Source: Bacteroidales bacterium UBA1208 (GTDB taxonomy: Bacteria; Bacteroidota; Bacteroidia; Bacteroidales; P3). Taken from it: a DNA stretch of 21,232 nt. Positions 1 to 7,775 of this stretch are shown piece by piece (position 1 is the first letter of the stretch; the number at the start of each line of letters is the position of its first letter). The stretch is from NCBI GenBank assembly GCA_002309955.1, contig DBXQ01000054.1, positions 597 through 21,828 on the forward strand, read 5' to 3'. The translations under genes were made by a program, and so were the position numbers. The notes under the pieces were generated by a model that saw only the letters and a program-made list of their open reading frames with translations, made no database searches and was not told the DNA's origin.

Positions 1-35
1 CTAATGACCGATTTGGGTTAAATTTGTCAACAGAA

Positions 36-1139
36 CTAAACGGCAATCATGCCCGAAGCCACAACTAAATGGGCGTCGTTGTCGTAGATAGTGGCATACT
101 GACCTGCAGCAATGCCCTGCACACGCACGTCCGACTCAATCCGATATCCCTCTGGAGTGCGCATCAAATGTCCCTGAGCGAAATCGGGAGTATGACGGAT
201 CTTGAACTTCACATCCACCGTCTCCCCCTGCTCCAAGCGTTCACCCCACAAGTCACCTGTCAGGAAATGGAAACCCAGCAGATTGATCACATTCCCATAC
301 TGCGTATCGGGGTCGTAGCCCTGTGACACATAAAGCACATTCTCCTCAATATCTTTCCTCACCACAAACCAAGGTCCCCCGCTCAAAAACAGTCCTTTGC
401 GCTGACCTATCGTGTGGAACCAATAGCCCCTGTGCGTGCCCAGCACGCGCCCTGTTTCTAACTCCACAATCTTCCCTTCCCGTTCACCGAGATACCGTCG
501 CAGGAAATCATTATAGTTAATCTTGCCGAGGAAACAGATACCCTGCGAATCTCTGCGGTCCGCACTGGGCAGATGAGCCTCATGGGCTATAGCCCTCACC
601 TCGTTCTTCATCATGTGGCCGATAGGGAACATCAGCTTGCCAATCTGTTGGCAGTCCAGCTGCGACAAAAAATCAGTCTGATCCTTTACAGGATCCTTTG
701 CCGTGGCGAGGAACGGGACTCCCTCAATCCTCTCCGTCGTGGCATAATGACCCGTGGCGATCCAATCATAATCGTGTCCGCGGCGTTGTTCGAAAGCCCC
801 GAACTTAATCAACTTATTGCACATCACGTCGGGATTGGGGGTCAACCCCCGGCGCACCGAGTCAATCGTATAGGCAACCACATTGTCCCAATACTCGCGG
901 TGCAGATTAACCTCCTCGAAACGGCACCCATACCGTTTGGCAATCAACTGAGTGATTTCGATATCCTCTTCGGCGGGACAGTCAAGATACCCCTGCAAAA
1001 CCCCAGCCCCGCTATCACCGTCGTCCTCATTGCCGATACGGATATAAAAAATATCAGGTTTCCGCCCCTGCTCGCAAAGCAGATGCACCACTACTGAACT
1101 GTCCACACCCCCCGAAACCAATGCTGCAATACGTTCCAT
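36..1139 (-). CDS. mnmA: tRNA-specific 2-thiouridylase MnmA
   Basis: The product (367 aa) matches MnmA, which 2-thiolates the wobble uridine U34 of Lys, Glu and Gln tRNAs in the cytoplasm, using ATP and sulfur relayed from a cysteine desulfurase. The PP-loop SGGVDSS is at residues 9-15. The conserved TPNPDVMCN block holds Cys107, and the QGICFLG block holds Cys202; these match the two catalytic cysteines of the family. Length is normal (about 360-370 aa). The ATG at 1137-1139 starts right at the PP-loop-containing N-terminus. It is the last gene of the minus-strand run, about 90 nt after the EamA gene, with a repeat-filled spacer between them. Bacteroidota often have two MnmA paralogues, and I cannot tell which one this is. 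The 35 bases after the stop hold no recognisable terminator. Confidence 0.95.
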   Translation of the reverse strand: MERIAALVSGGVDSSVVVHLLCEQGRKPDIFYIRIGNEDDGDSGAGVLQGYLDCPAEEDIEITQLIAKRYGCRFEEVNLHREYWDNVVAYTIDSVRRGLTPNPDVMCNKLIKFGAFEQRRGHDYDWIATGHYATTERIEGVPFLATAKDPVKDQTDFLSQLDCQQIGKLMFPIGHMMKNEVRAIAHEAHLPSADRRDSQGICFLGKINYNDFLRRYLGEREGKIVELETGRVLGTHRGYWFHTIGQRKGLFLSGGPWFVVRKDIEENVLYVSQGYDPDTQYGNVINLLGFHFLTGDLWGERLEQGETVDVKFKIRHTPDFAQGHLMRTPEGYRIESDVRVQGIAAGQYATIYDNDAHLVVASGMIAV

Positions 1140-1144
1140 ATACC

Positions 1145-1230
1145 TTTAATTCGTTAATCTTTTGAATTCGTGAACTCGTAAATGTGTTAATTCGTTAATT
1201 GATTTACACATTAACACGTTTACACATTCA
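1145..1230 (-). repeat. Intergenic 8-bp-period repeat, EamA-mnmA spacer
   Basis: Read on the minus strand, GTGTAAAC, GTGTTAAT and GTGTAAAT units are followed by CAATTAAC and GAATTAAC units, then degenerate copies (ACATTTAC, GAGTTCAC). It begins at the TGA stop of the EamA gene and fills the whole spacer up to mnmA. It belongs to the family of co-directional spacer repeats found throughout the window. Confidence 0.8.
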
Positions 1231-2139
1231 TTCACTTTCCACCTTTGACTTCCCCTGCACCGAGACCACCAACACCACCGCCGCCAGAATCAGCACGATA
1301 CCTGCCACAAGCCAGCTCGTGAGCCTTTCGCCAAACACAAAGATGCCTATCAACACTGCCGTCAAAGGCTCGAGTGCCCCAAGAATGGCCGTCGTGGTAG
1401 ACCCCGCATAGCGTGCCGCATACACAAGCAATACCAAAGCCATGATGGCCGGAACCGTGGCTAACCACGCCACATAAAACCAACTCGTGGCACCGTGGGG
1501 GAGTGCAATGGGCTCGCCACTCAACAGCGAAAACGCCACCATCCCCAACGCACAACACAGCAATACATAGAAATTAATCTTAAATGGAGACAGATGCAAC
1601 CTGCTGCGGTTTACTACAATGATATAGACAGCATAAGTGAGTGCCGAAAGTAGCACAAGCACCACACCGCCTAACGGCAACACTGCGCTGCCGTCGCCAC
1701 AATAAAGCAATGCCACACCTATAAACGACAACACAATCGACGCTATCGTAACCCCGTTTGCCCGCTCATGGAAAAACAGAGCCATGATGACAGCCGTCAT
1801 GACCGGATAGGTAAAGAGGATTGTCGAAGCCACACCCGCATCCATTATCCGGAAACTGAGATAGAGCGTCAATGACGAAGCCGTGAACAAGAGACCCAAC
1901 CCTAACAACACCTTCAGTTCGCGACGAGTTACCCGCAACGACTCGTGACGGAAAAACAACACTGCCGACATGATAAGCCACGCCAAACCGAAACGATAGA
2001 ACAACACCGAACCCGTTGACATCCCTTCGGCATACAACTTCAATGCACCCAGCGGATTGGTGCCATAGCACACCGCCGCCAGCACACCGCAAAGCATGCC
2101 CCACGCTTTCTTCGATTTCTTTCCTTTAATACTAATCAA
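1228..2139 (-). CDS. EamA/DMT-superfamily membrane transporter
   Basis: The product (303 aa) is almost entirely hydrophobic, with about ten predicted membrane helices in two homologous five-helix halves, the architecture of EamA-family drug/metabolite transporters (inner-membrane permeases for small metabolites). Family hallmarks are the CYGTNP segment in helix 1, the FTYPVMTAVI helix closing the first half and LGALEPLTAVLIG in the second. The substrate cannot be read from sequence. The start is uncertain: the longest frame begins at TTG (2137-2139), giving a basic KGKKSKK cytoplasmic tail before helix 1, while the first ATG is residue 15 (codon ending 2097). It lies only 11 nt after ftsZ, so it is probably co-transcribed with the division genes, although nothing links it functionally to division. 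Confidence 0.88.
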   Translation of the reverse strand: MISIKGKKSKKAWGMLCGVLAAVCYGTNPLGALKLYAEGMSTGSVLFYRFGLAWLIMSAVLFFRHESLRVTRRELKVLLGLGLLFTASSLTLYLSFRIMDAGVASTILFTYPVMTAVIMALFFHERANGVTIASIVLSFIGVALLYCGDGSAVLPLGGVVLVLLSALTYAVYIIVVNRSRLHLSPFKINFYVLLCCALGMVAFSLLSGEPIALPHGATSWFYVAWLATVPAIMALVLLVYAARYAGSTTTAILGALEPLTAVLIGIFVFGERLTSWLVAGIVLILAAVVLVVSVQGKSKVESE

Positions 2140-2150
2140 AGCCGTATCAA

Positions 2151-3899
2151 TCAGTCGGGCAATCCGAAAAGGGAAGTGTTGGGACGCACACTGCCGTCCG
2201 ATGCAACAGACGAATTTGTAGCTTCCGACTGCGATGAATACACCGGACCCTCCTTCTGCTGCAAATCATAATTCGTTTTTCCCGTCATTTGGTCAAACGT
2301 CATTGATTCCACCTTCTGGGGACCGTTTACGTCATTACGCAGCAAATTATGGATAGCCTTGATCCGTTCAGCCCTGTCGATGGCCAAGATATCAAGCGAC
2401 CGGTCTCTGTCCTGCGACTCACCCGCAACAGGCGACTCGCCAACCGAAACCGTCTTTTCGATTCGGCACCCGGCCAGTCTCTCTGTCTCCTGTTGCACCT
2501 CACGAGTCTTCATTACAGGTTCAATAGGGGCATGTGTTTGCAAACGAATGCCGTCATCTGAATCATTAACAGACTCTTTGCGTTTTGCAGCAGGTTGCTC
2601 GGGGTCGTCGTCGAGAGTGAACACCTTGCCGCGGGTGACATGTGTCTCACCATCGGTCGTGGTGGGTTTCTCCAAACCTTGAGGCGAAGTGACCGATGGG
2701 GTCTTTACCGTCTCGATTGCAGGCGGTACATAGTCGGGCATCCGCTGTATACGGTTCTCCATGCGACCGTCAGACCCATTGCCGGGCTCATCGGAGGGTT
2801 GACGCTGCAGCAGAGTCGGTTCTTTCAAATCGACAGGAGCCGTCTCTGGCTTGCTGGGAGTCTCCTTAAGCACATGCACAACCGGATCCTCCCTGTCGCG
2901 CTGCTCGAAACCGGTGGCGATAAGCGTAATTTTCACCTTGTCACCGAGAGTATCGTCCGAACCCATGCCCCAAATGACATTGGTCTCCATACTGCCGGTC
3001 TTCGAGGTTATATAATCTGCCACCTCGCCCATCTCGTCCATCGTAATCTCATGGTCGGGACCGAACGAGAAATTCAGCAGTACATTCTTCGCACCGGCAA
3101 TGTCGTTATCGTTCAACAAAACAGAAGTCGTGGCCTCCTCGACAGCCTGGCGGGCGCGGTTCTCGCCTTCGCCCTCGCCAATGCCCATCAAAGCCGTGCC
3201 ACTGCCCTCCATTACCGTATACACATCACGGAAATCAATATTCACATAAGCATTCAGTGTGATAATCTCGGCAATACCCTTCACAGCCGTCAGCAGTACA
3301 TCGTTAGCCATGGCAAATGCGTCGGTCATCACCAAATTGCCGTACGAACGCAACTTCTCGTTATTGATAACCAAAATAGAATCCACATACTTACGCAACT
3401 CTTCGACACCCTCCTGAGCCTGCTGGATGCGACGGTAGCCTTCAAATAGAAACGGCGTAGTCACAACAGCCACCACCAGAATTTGGGTCGGGTCGTCCTC
3501 ATCCTCGCCCTGGAGCTTAATCTCCTTGGCCAAACGAGCGATAACCGGAGCGGCACCGGTACCCGTACCACCACCCATACCGGCAGTGATAAAAACCATC
3601 TTGGTATTCGACTCAAACAACTGTTTAATCTCAGCCTCACGTTCCTCCGCGGCCTTGCGTGCCTTCAACGGTCTGCCTCCCACACCCAAACCCTCGTGAC
3701 CCAGCACAAGCTTGTTGGGCACAGGGCTGCCCTTCAGAGCCTTCATATCCGTATTGCACACAATGAAGTCAACCCCAGAGATACCCTTGCGGTACATGTG
3801 GTTCACAGCATTGTTTCCGCCGCCGCCTACACCCACAACCTTGATGTACGACGACTGTTCAATGGGCGAATCAAAAGTAATTATTTGCGAATCGGGCAT
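2151..3899 (-). CDS. ftsZ: Cell division tubulin homologue FtsZ, long C-terminal linker
   Basis: FtsZ polymerises with GTP into the Z-ring at mid-cell and recruits the divisome. The GGGGNN element is at residues 25-30, the tubulin signature GGGTGTG at 109-115, and the T7 synergy loop reads NIDFRDV in place of the usual NxDFADV. The globular core ends near residue 340. The remaining roughly 240 residues are hydrophilic, rich in E, P, S, T and K, and low in predicted structure. They end in SLFGLPD, the likely partner-binding tail. At 582 aa it is much longer than E. coli FtsZ (383 aa), almost entirely because of this linker. It follows ftsA by 140 nt, the order expected for FtsZ and its membrane tether. 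The ATG at 3897-3899 gives a short N-terminal extension normal for the family. Confidence 0.97.
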   Translation of the reverse strand: MPDSQIITFDSPIEQSSYIKVVGVGGGGNNAVNHMYRKGISGVDFIVCNTDMKALKGSPVPNKLVLGHEGLGVGGRPLKARKAAEEREAEIKQLFESNTKMVFITAGMGGGTGTGAAPVIARLAKEIKLQGEDEDDPTQILVVAVVTTPFLFEGYRRIQQAQEGVEELRKYVDSILVINNEKLRSYGNLVMTDAFAMANDVLLTAVKGIAEIITLNAYVNIDFRDVYTVMEGSGTALMGIGEGEGENRARQAVEEATTSVLLNDNDIAGAKNVLLNFSFGPDHEITMDEMGEVADYITSKTGSMETNVIWGMGSDDTLGDKVKITLIATGFEQRDREDPVVHVLKETPSKPETAPVDLKEPTLLQRQPSDEPGNGSDGRMENRIQRMPDYVPPAIETVKTPSVTSPQGLEKPTTTDGETHVTRGKVFTLDDDPEQPAAKRKESVNDSDDGIRLQTHAPIEPVMKTREVQQETERLAGCRIEKTVSVGESPVAGESQDRDRSLDILAIDRAERIKAIHNLLRNDVNGPQKVESMTFDQMTGKTNYDLQQKEGPVYSSQSEATNSSVASDGSVRPNTSLFGLPD

Positions 3900-3962
3900 A
3901 TGTAGAAATATTATAAATTATTATCACTTATATCGTTATATGGTATTTCCAATTTCAATTTC

Positions 3963-3982
3963 AATTTGTAAAATTACAAATT
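3963..3982. promoter_or_regulatory. Palindrome and candidate promoter upstream of ftsZ
   Basis: The ftsA-ftsZ spacer holds a perfect 9-bp inverted repeat, AATTTGTAA and TTACAAATT, with a 2-base centre. On the minus strand TAAATTTG (3977-3984) overlaps it and fits the Bacteroidota -7 consensus TAnnTTTG, though I see no good -33 element. Three CAATTT direct repeats lie on the ftsZ-proximal side. It could be an operator over an internal ftsZ promoter; this is inference. Confidence 0.35.
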
Positions 3983-4040
3983 TATTTCCAAACAGAGACC
4001 CTCACGGTGAAAAGGTTTATCAACACGTTATCAACAGCAT

Positions 4041-5414
4041 CTATTCGTTCAGGCCATCCTCAGTGAAATTGCGGGTTAGCCAATCGGTAATCGATTTGCT
4101 AAAATTGCGTGCATCAGTCGAAAGAGACTTCTTTTTCGTCTTTTCCGACTTGGTCTTCTTCTTGTCGACTGGTAGCTCTTGTTCCTCAGGCTCAGGTGCC
4201 GGCTCTGGCTTAGCCTCACTAACTTTCTCTGACTGCTCACGCTCTTTCGTTTCAGCCTCAAGAATACCATAGATGACCAAACCAATACCCGTGGCATACA
4301 TAGGATGACTCAAATCCTCGAACGAAGCACTCCCCTGCATATCAAGATGCTCGTCAGGCATGCCAATACGCGTGTCAATACCCGTAATCAGCTCTGCATA
4401 CTCCTTGATATGCTTCAATCTGGCACCACCTCCCGTCAGAACCACACCCGCAATCAACTGGCTCTCAAAACCTGACATCTGAATCTCATATTGCACCTGC
4501 TCCAGAATGATGCGCATACGGGCGTTGATAATAGTCGCCAACGTCTTTACATAGATCTCGCGCGGGTCCTGGTTGCGGATACCCGGGATGGCAATAATAT
4601 CGTCCTGGCTGACATTGGAAGGCAAACAAGAACCGAATTTCGTCTTCAGACTCTCGGCCTGATGTTTCAGAATCTTGCAATTGTCGCGAATATCGTTCGT
4701 GATGACATTCCCCGCCAATGGAAGAACCGAAGTATGACGGATAATGCCGTCCTGGAAAATAGCGATGTCTGTAGTGCCACCACCGATATCCACCAAAGCC
4801 ACACCCGCAGACTTGTCGCCTGCGTCCAGCACGGCATATGCCGAGGCGATAGGCTCCAACACCACCCCTTTGATACGCAACCCCGCCTCCGCCACAGCAT
4901 CGCGGATATTTCTCACATTCGCCGTATTGCCCGTCACAATATGGAAATTTGCCACAAGGCACTTGCCCGCCACACCCACAGGGTCAATATCCGGGTCAAG
5001 TTGGTCGTTATCTACAATAAAATTCTGAGGAAAGACATGAATGATCTCCTCGCCTGGCTCAAGCATAATACGATATTGATCCTCAATGAGACGATCCACA
5101 TCCGACTTCTCAATCAACCGATGATCCTCAGGAATCATCACACTCCCTTGGTTCGAACGACTCTTAATGTGCTGTCCGGCGATGCCTACATAAACCTCCT
5201 CCACATCATACTTAGCCATCTCTGAAGCATCAGCCACCGCACGGCGGATAGACTCAGCCGTACTGCGAATATTGCGCACAATTCCACGTTCCACACCTAC
5301 CGACTCCGTCTTGCCGAATCCTACAATACGAATCCTGTCCTTCTCTGCCCGCTCACCGATGAAACAGGCGATCTTAGTAGTACCAATATCAAGTCCAACA
5401 ATATACTTATTCAT
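4041..5414 (-). CDS. ftsA: Cell division protein FtsA (actin-like Z-ring tether)
   Basis: FtsA is a membrane-associated actin-like ATPase that anchors FtsZ filaments and recruits later divisome proteins. The phosphate-1 motif DIGTTK is at residues 9-14, and the phosphate-2 motif VDIGGGTTD is near 213-221. The SHS2 (1C) region lies between them. The adenosine motif VVLTGGGARL is in the last third. A hydrophilic Lys/Glu-rich stretch with KKKTKSEKTKKK precedes the end. The C-terminus, ITDWLTRNFTEDG, fits an amphipathic membrane-targeting helix. At 457 aa it is slightly longer than E. coli FtsA (420 aa), owing to that linker. The gene sits between ftsQ and ftsZ, as in most bacteria, and starts at ATG 5412-5414. 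Confidence 0.96.
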   Translation of the reverse strand: MNKYIVGLDIGTTKIACFIGERAEKDRIRIVGFGKTESVGVERGIVRNIRSTAESIRRAVADASEMAKYDVEEVYVGIAGQHIKSRSNQGSVMIPEDHRLIEKSDVDRLIEDQYRIMLEPGEEIIHVFPQNFIVDNDQLDPDIDPVGVAGKCLVANFHIVTGNTANVRNIRDAVAEAGLRIKGVVLEPIASAYAVLDAGDKSAGVALVDIGGGTTDIAIFQDGIIRHTSVLPLAGNVITNDIRDNCKILKHQAESLKTKFGSCLPSNVSQDDIIAIPGIRNQDPREIYVKTLATIINARMRIILEQVQYEIQMSGFESQLIAGVVLTGGGARLKHIKEYAELITGIDTRIGMPDEHLDMQGSASFEDLSHPMYATGIGLVIYGILEAETKEREQSEKVSEAKPEPAPEPEEQELPVDKKKTKSEKTKKKSLSTDARNFSKSITDWLTRNFTEDGLNE

Positions 5415-5454
5415 AATTACATGTATTTATTTTATTATTAATTGCATTTATTTT

Positions 5455-5497
5455 GAATACGTTAATTCGTTAATCGACTTACACATTATCGCGTTCA
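5455..5497 (-). repeat. Intergenic 8-bp-period repeat, ftsQ-ftsA spacer
   Basis: On the minus strand the spacer starts inside the TGA stop of ftsQ and runs through a degenerate GTGAACGC unit and ATGTGTAAGTC into GATTAACGAATTAACG. This is the same layout as the other spacer repeats. The remaining 40 nt up to ftsA are plain AT-rich sequence. Confidence 0.7.
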
Positions 5498-6223
5498 CCT
5501 TCTTTTCCCAACCACCTGTCCCTTATACTTTACACTGATTTGGCTGTAAGTCTCCCATCCCGTCTGTGGAAGCCCTCTAACATAGAAAGCCAACAGATTG
5601 CGGAACTTATTATCCAAATCGTCGGGCGCGCCCACTTGCACTACATGCTTACCCAGCTTTGGCGTAAGATACAAATCGCCCTTGTCATCGCGATAAATCT
5701 GGTCGAATAGCGGAGCAATTCGCTCATGCTCGTCAAGATACTTGGCCAATAGCCACACATGCCTCAGACCCTTGCCTTTGGGTGGTATATTTCCGCTGGC
5801 AACTACCACGTCGGCAGAGCCTATGTTGCTAACAGGAACACGGATGCCCCTGTCATCAAGATAATATTCACCACCATAGGAACAGATCCGCACAACAGGT
5901 CTACACTGCACGGCATGTACCACAACCGCGCCGCCGACAGAGGTCCCAGCTTCACACCTCCGAAGCCACGGCGAAGCCACAGCCGTGCAAGCCACCTCTC
6001 CGAGATCTACATCACATAAGCGTTTCGTCGTCAGGTCAGGAAGACGTTCTGTAATCAAGTCTGCCACCTGTTGGGGGGTGACAAGCGTGTCGGCACCACA
6101 ATAGTCAATATCAACACGTATATTGCGCACCTGCGAACGGCTACGCCATATGTTGGCAGCTACTATCAAGACAACGAGCAGCAGGATGATGCAAAGGGGT
6201 GCTATTTTGACTTTCTTCTTCAT
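5495..6223 (-). CDS. ftsQ: Cell division protein FtsQ (DivIB)
   Basis: The product (242 aa) is a bitopic inner-membrane protein: a basic N-terminus (MKKKVK), one membrane helix at about residues 8-24 (PLCIILLLVVLIVAANI), then a periplasmic domain. The region from about residue 35 (VRNIRVDIDYCGADTLVTPQQVADLI) fits a POTRA domain. The C-terminus reads KYKGQVVGKRR, similar to the ISVKYKxQVV end common in Bacteroidota FtsQ. It probably bridges FtsA-FtsZ to FtsL and FtsI during septation. Overall similarity to proteobacterial FtsQ is weak, so the call rests on topology, C-terminus and its place between murC and ftsA. Start ATG is at 6221-6223. Confidence 0.88.
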   Translation of the reverse strand: MKKKVKIAPLCIILLLVVLIVAANIWRSRSQVRNIRVDIDYCGADTLVTPQQVADLITERLPDLTTKRLCDVDLGEVACTAVASPWLRRCEAGTSVGGAVVVHAVQCRPVVRICSYGGEYYLDDRGIRVPVSNIGSADVVVASGNIPPKGKGLRHVWLLAKYLDEHERIAPLFDQIYRDDKGDLYLTPKLGKHVVQVGAPDDLDNKFRNLLAFYVRGLPQTGWETYSQISVKYKGQVVGKRR

Positions 6224-6281
6224 GGTGACGGCTTTTCAATTAAAAACTAATATTCGTCGTGTCGGTTATAATCGTTAATTC

Positions 6282-7670
6282 TTAATCCGCAACAAGTGCT
6301 TCAACCAAACGCGGTACAAGGCGGTCGATATCACCGGCACCCATGGTTACAACGATGTCGGGACAAAGGGCAGGGACAAGTTCTATTACTTGGTCGGGAG
6401 TACAAAGATATTTGGAAAGGCTATCTACTTTGCGCAGCACCATAGAAGAAGTGACCCCAAGAATAGGCTTCTCACGGGCAGGATAGATTGGGAGCATGAT
6501 GAGTTCGTCGAGCGTAGAGAGCACTTTGGCAAAATCGTCAGCAAAATCGCGTGTGCGGCTATACAGGTGAGGTTGGAAAATGCCTACAACCCTCTTGCCT
6601 GGATAAAGGTAGCGTATACTCTCAAGGCAAGCAGCGATTTCTTGAGGATGATGTGCGTAATCGTCAATGAGAACAAGATTAGGAGTTTTGATGCGATAAT
6701 CAAACCTGCGACAAACTCCAGTATATGTCTTGAAACCATGACGAATCTGATACTCATTGAGTCCTAAAGTGACAGCAACAGCAGCAGTAGCCACTGCATT
6801 TTCGACATTATAGAGAGGCGAATTGGGTAGTTCAATGTCGTAAAATACACCCTTGGGAGTACGGAGATCGAAGAATATATTGCCGTTGTAATGTCGTACA
6901 TTCCAAGGGTAAAAATCGGCCTCGATACCATGAGCAGTATAACTCTCAATGTGTGCAAACACTCCCTCTACATGCGAGCCATGGTGATGCTCATCATGAC
7001 CATTGTGATTGTGCGGCTGAAGAGTAAGACCCTGCTTAAGAACAAGGGAACCATCCTTGTCAACCTGAGAGGCGAACTGATGGAAGGCTTCGAGAAGATT
7101 GTCGTGGGTACCGTAGATGTCAAGATGGTCGGCATCGGTAGCTGTAATGACTGCACAATAGGGATTTAATTGAAGGAACGAACGGTCGTACTCATCCGCT
7201 TCGACTACAACATATTCGCTTTCGTTATTGACCACTACGTTTGAGTTGAAATTTTTGGCTATACCACCAAGGAATGCACTACAGCCCATCTCGGTTTGAC
7301 TGAGAAGATGGGCAATCATACTAGAGGTGGAGGTTTTGCCATGTGTTCCGGCAACAGCAATACACTTTTTGCCACGCGTCAACTCTCCCAACACTTGTGA
7401 GCGTTTCTTTATGGGAATGCCTTTATCTAACAGGTATTGATACTCGGCAGTGTCTGTCGGTACTGCAGGGGTATAAATAACAAGGTCTACATCCTGTGGG
7501 ACAAGTGAAGGGTCGTCGAGATAGTGAATAGGGATGCCTTCTTGTTCCAACTGCAGGGTAAGCGGAGAGGGTGTTCTATCGTAGCCACTCACGCCATCGC
7601 CGCGTTGGTGAAAGAAACGAGCTATTGCACTCATCCCTATGCCTCCTATGCCAAGAAAATAGTAGTTCAT
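6282..7670 (-). CDS. murC: UDP-N-acetylmuramate-L-alanine ligase MurC with His-rich insert
   Basis: MurC adds L-alanine to UDP-MurNAc in the cytoplasm, the first amino acid of the peptidoglycan stem. The N-terminal nucleotide-binding segment GIGGIGMSAIA is at residues 7-17 and the ATP P-loop GTHGKTS at 108-114. VVEADEYDRSF lies near 155-165, and DDYAHHPQEI marks the C-terminal ligase domain. Length (462 aa) is normal. The odd feature is residues 219-233, between the central-domain strands, where 7 of 15 residues are histidine (PHNHNGHDEHHHGSH). This looks like a surface-loop insertion that could bind metal. The gene is followed by ftsQ after 58 nt. No ddl or murB lies between them, so those must be elsewhere in the genome. 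Confidence 0.96.
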   Translation of the reverse strand: MNYYFLGIGGIGMSAIARFFHQRGDGVSGYDRTPSPLTLQLEQEGIPIHYLDDPSLVPQDVDLVIYTPAVPTDTAEYQYLLDKGIPIKKRSQVLGELTRGKKCIAVAGTHGKTSTSSMIAHLLSQTEMGCSAFLGGIAKNFNSNVVVNNESEYVVVEADEYDRSFLQLNPYCAVITATDADHLDIYGTHDNLLEAFHQFASQVDKDGSLVLKQGLTLQPHNHNGHDEHHHGSHVEGVFAHIESYTAHGIEADFYPWNVRHYNGNIFFDLRTPKGVFYDIELPNSPLYNVENAVATAAVAVTLGLNEYQIRHGFKTYTGVCRRFDYRIKTPNLVLIDDYAHHPQEIAACLESIRYLYPGKRVVGIFQPHLYSRTRDFADDFAKVLSTLDELIMLPIYPAREKPILGVTSSMVLRKVDSLSKYLCTPDQVIELVPALCPDIVVTMGAGDIDRLVPRLVEALVAD

Positions 7671-7686
7671 ATTGTTAAAAGCAATT

Positions 7687-7775
7687 AGAATTCGTTAATG
7701 TGTTTATCCGTGTTGCAAATCGTTAAACTTATCAACATTAAACTTATTAGCATTCACATGTTCATTATGATTCGT
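7687..7775 (-). repeat. Spacer repeat (variant B), murG-murC
   Basis: On the minus strand this spacer contains ATGTGAATGCTAATAAG, then TTAATGTTGA, AAGTTTAACG and CGGATAAAC, ending with ACATTAACGAATTC. The middle blocks recur in the same order in the spacer between the murD remnant and ftsW (10147-10235). The two spacers are therefore related by descent or copying. Confidence 0.65.

Noticed and set aside
1..35. Possible terminator or gene end left of mnmA
   Set aside because: The stretch is too short, shows no hairpin and no recognisable coding end.
2595..3449. A 284-codon open frame on the plus strand opposite ftsZ
   Set aside because: It is fully antisense to a confidently identified gene, with low-complexity, His/Arg/Leu-rich composition and no recognisable domain. 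It follows from the codon bias of ftsZ.
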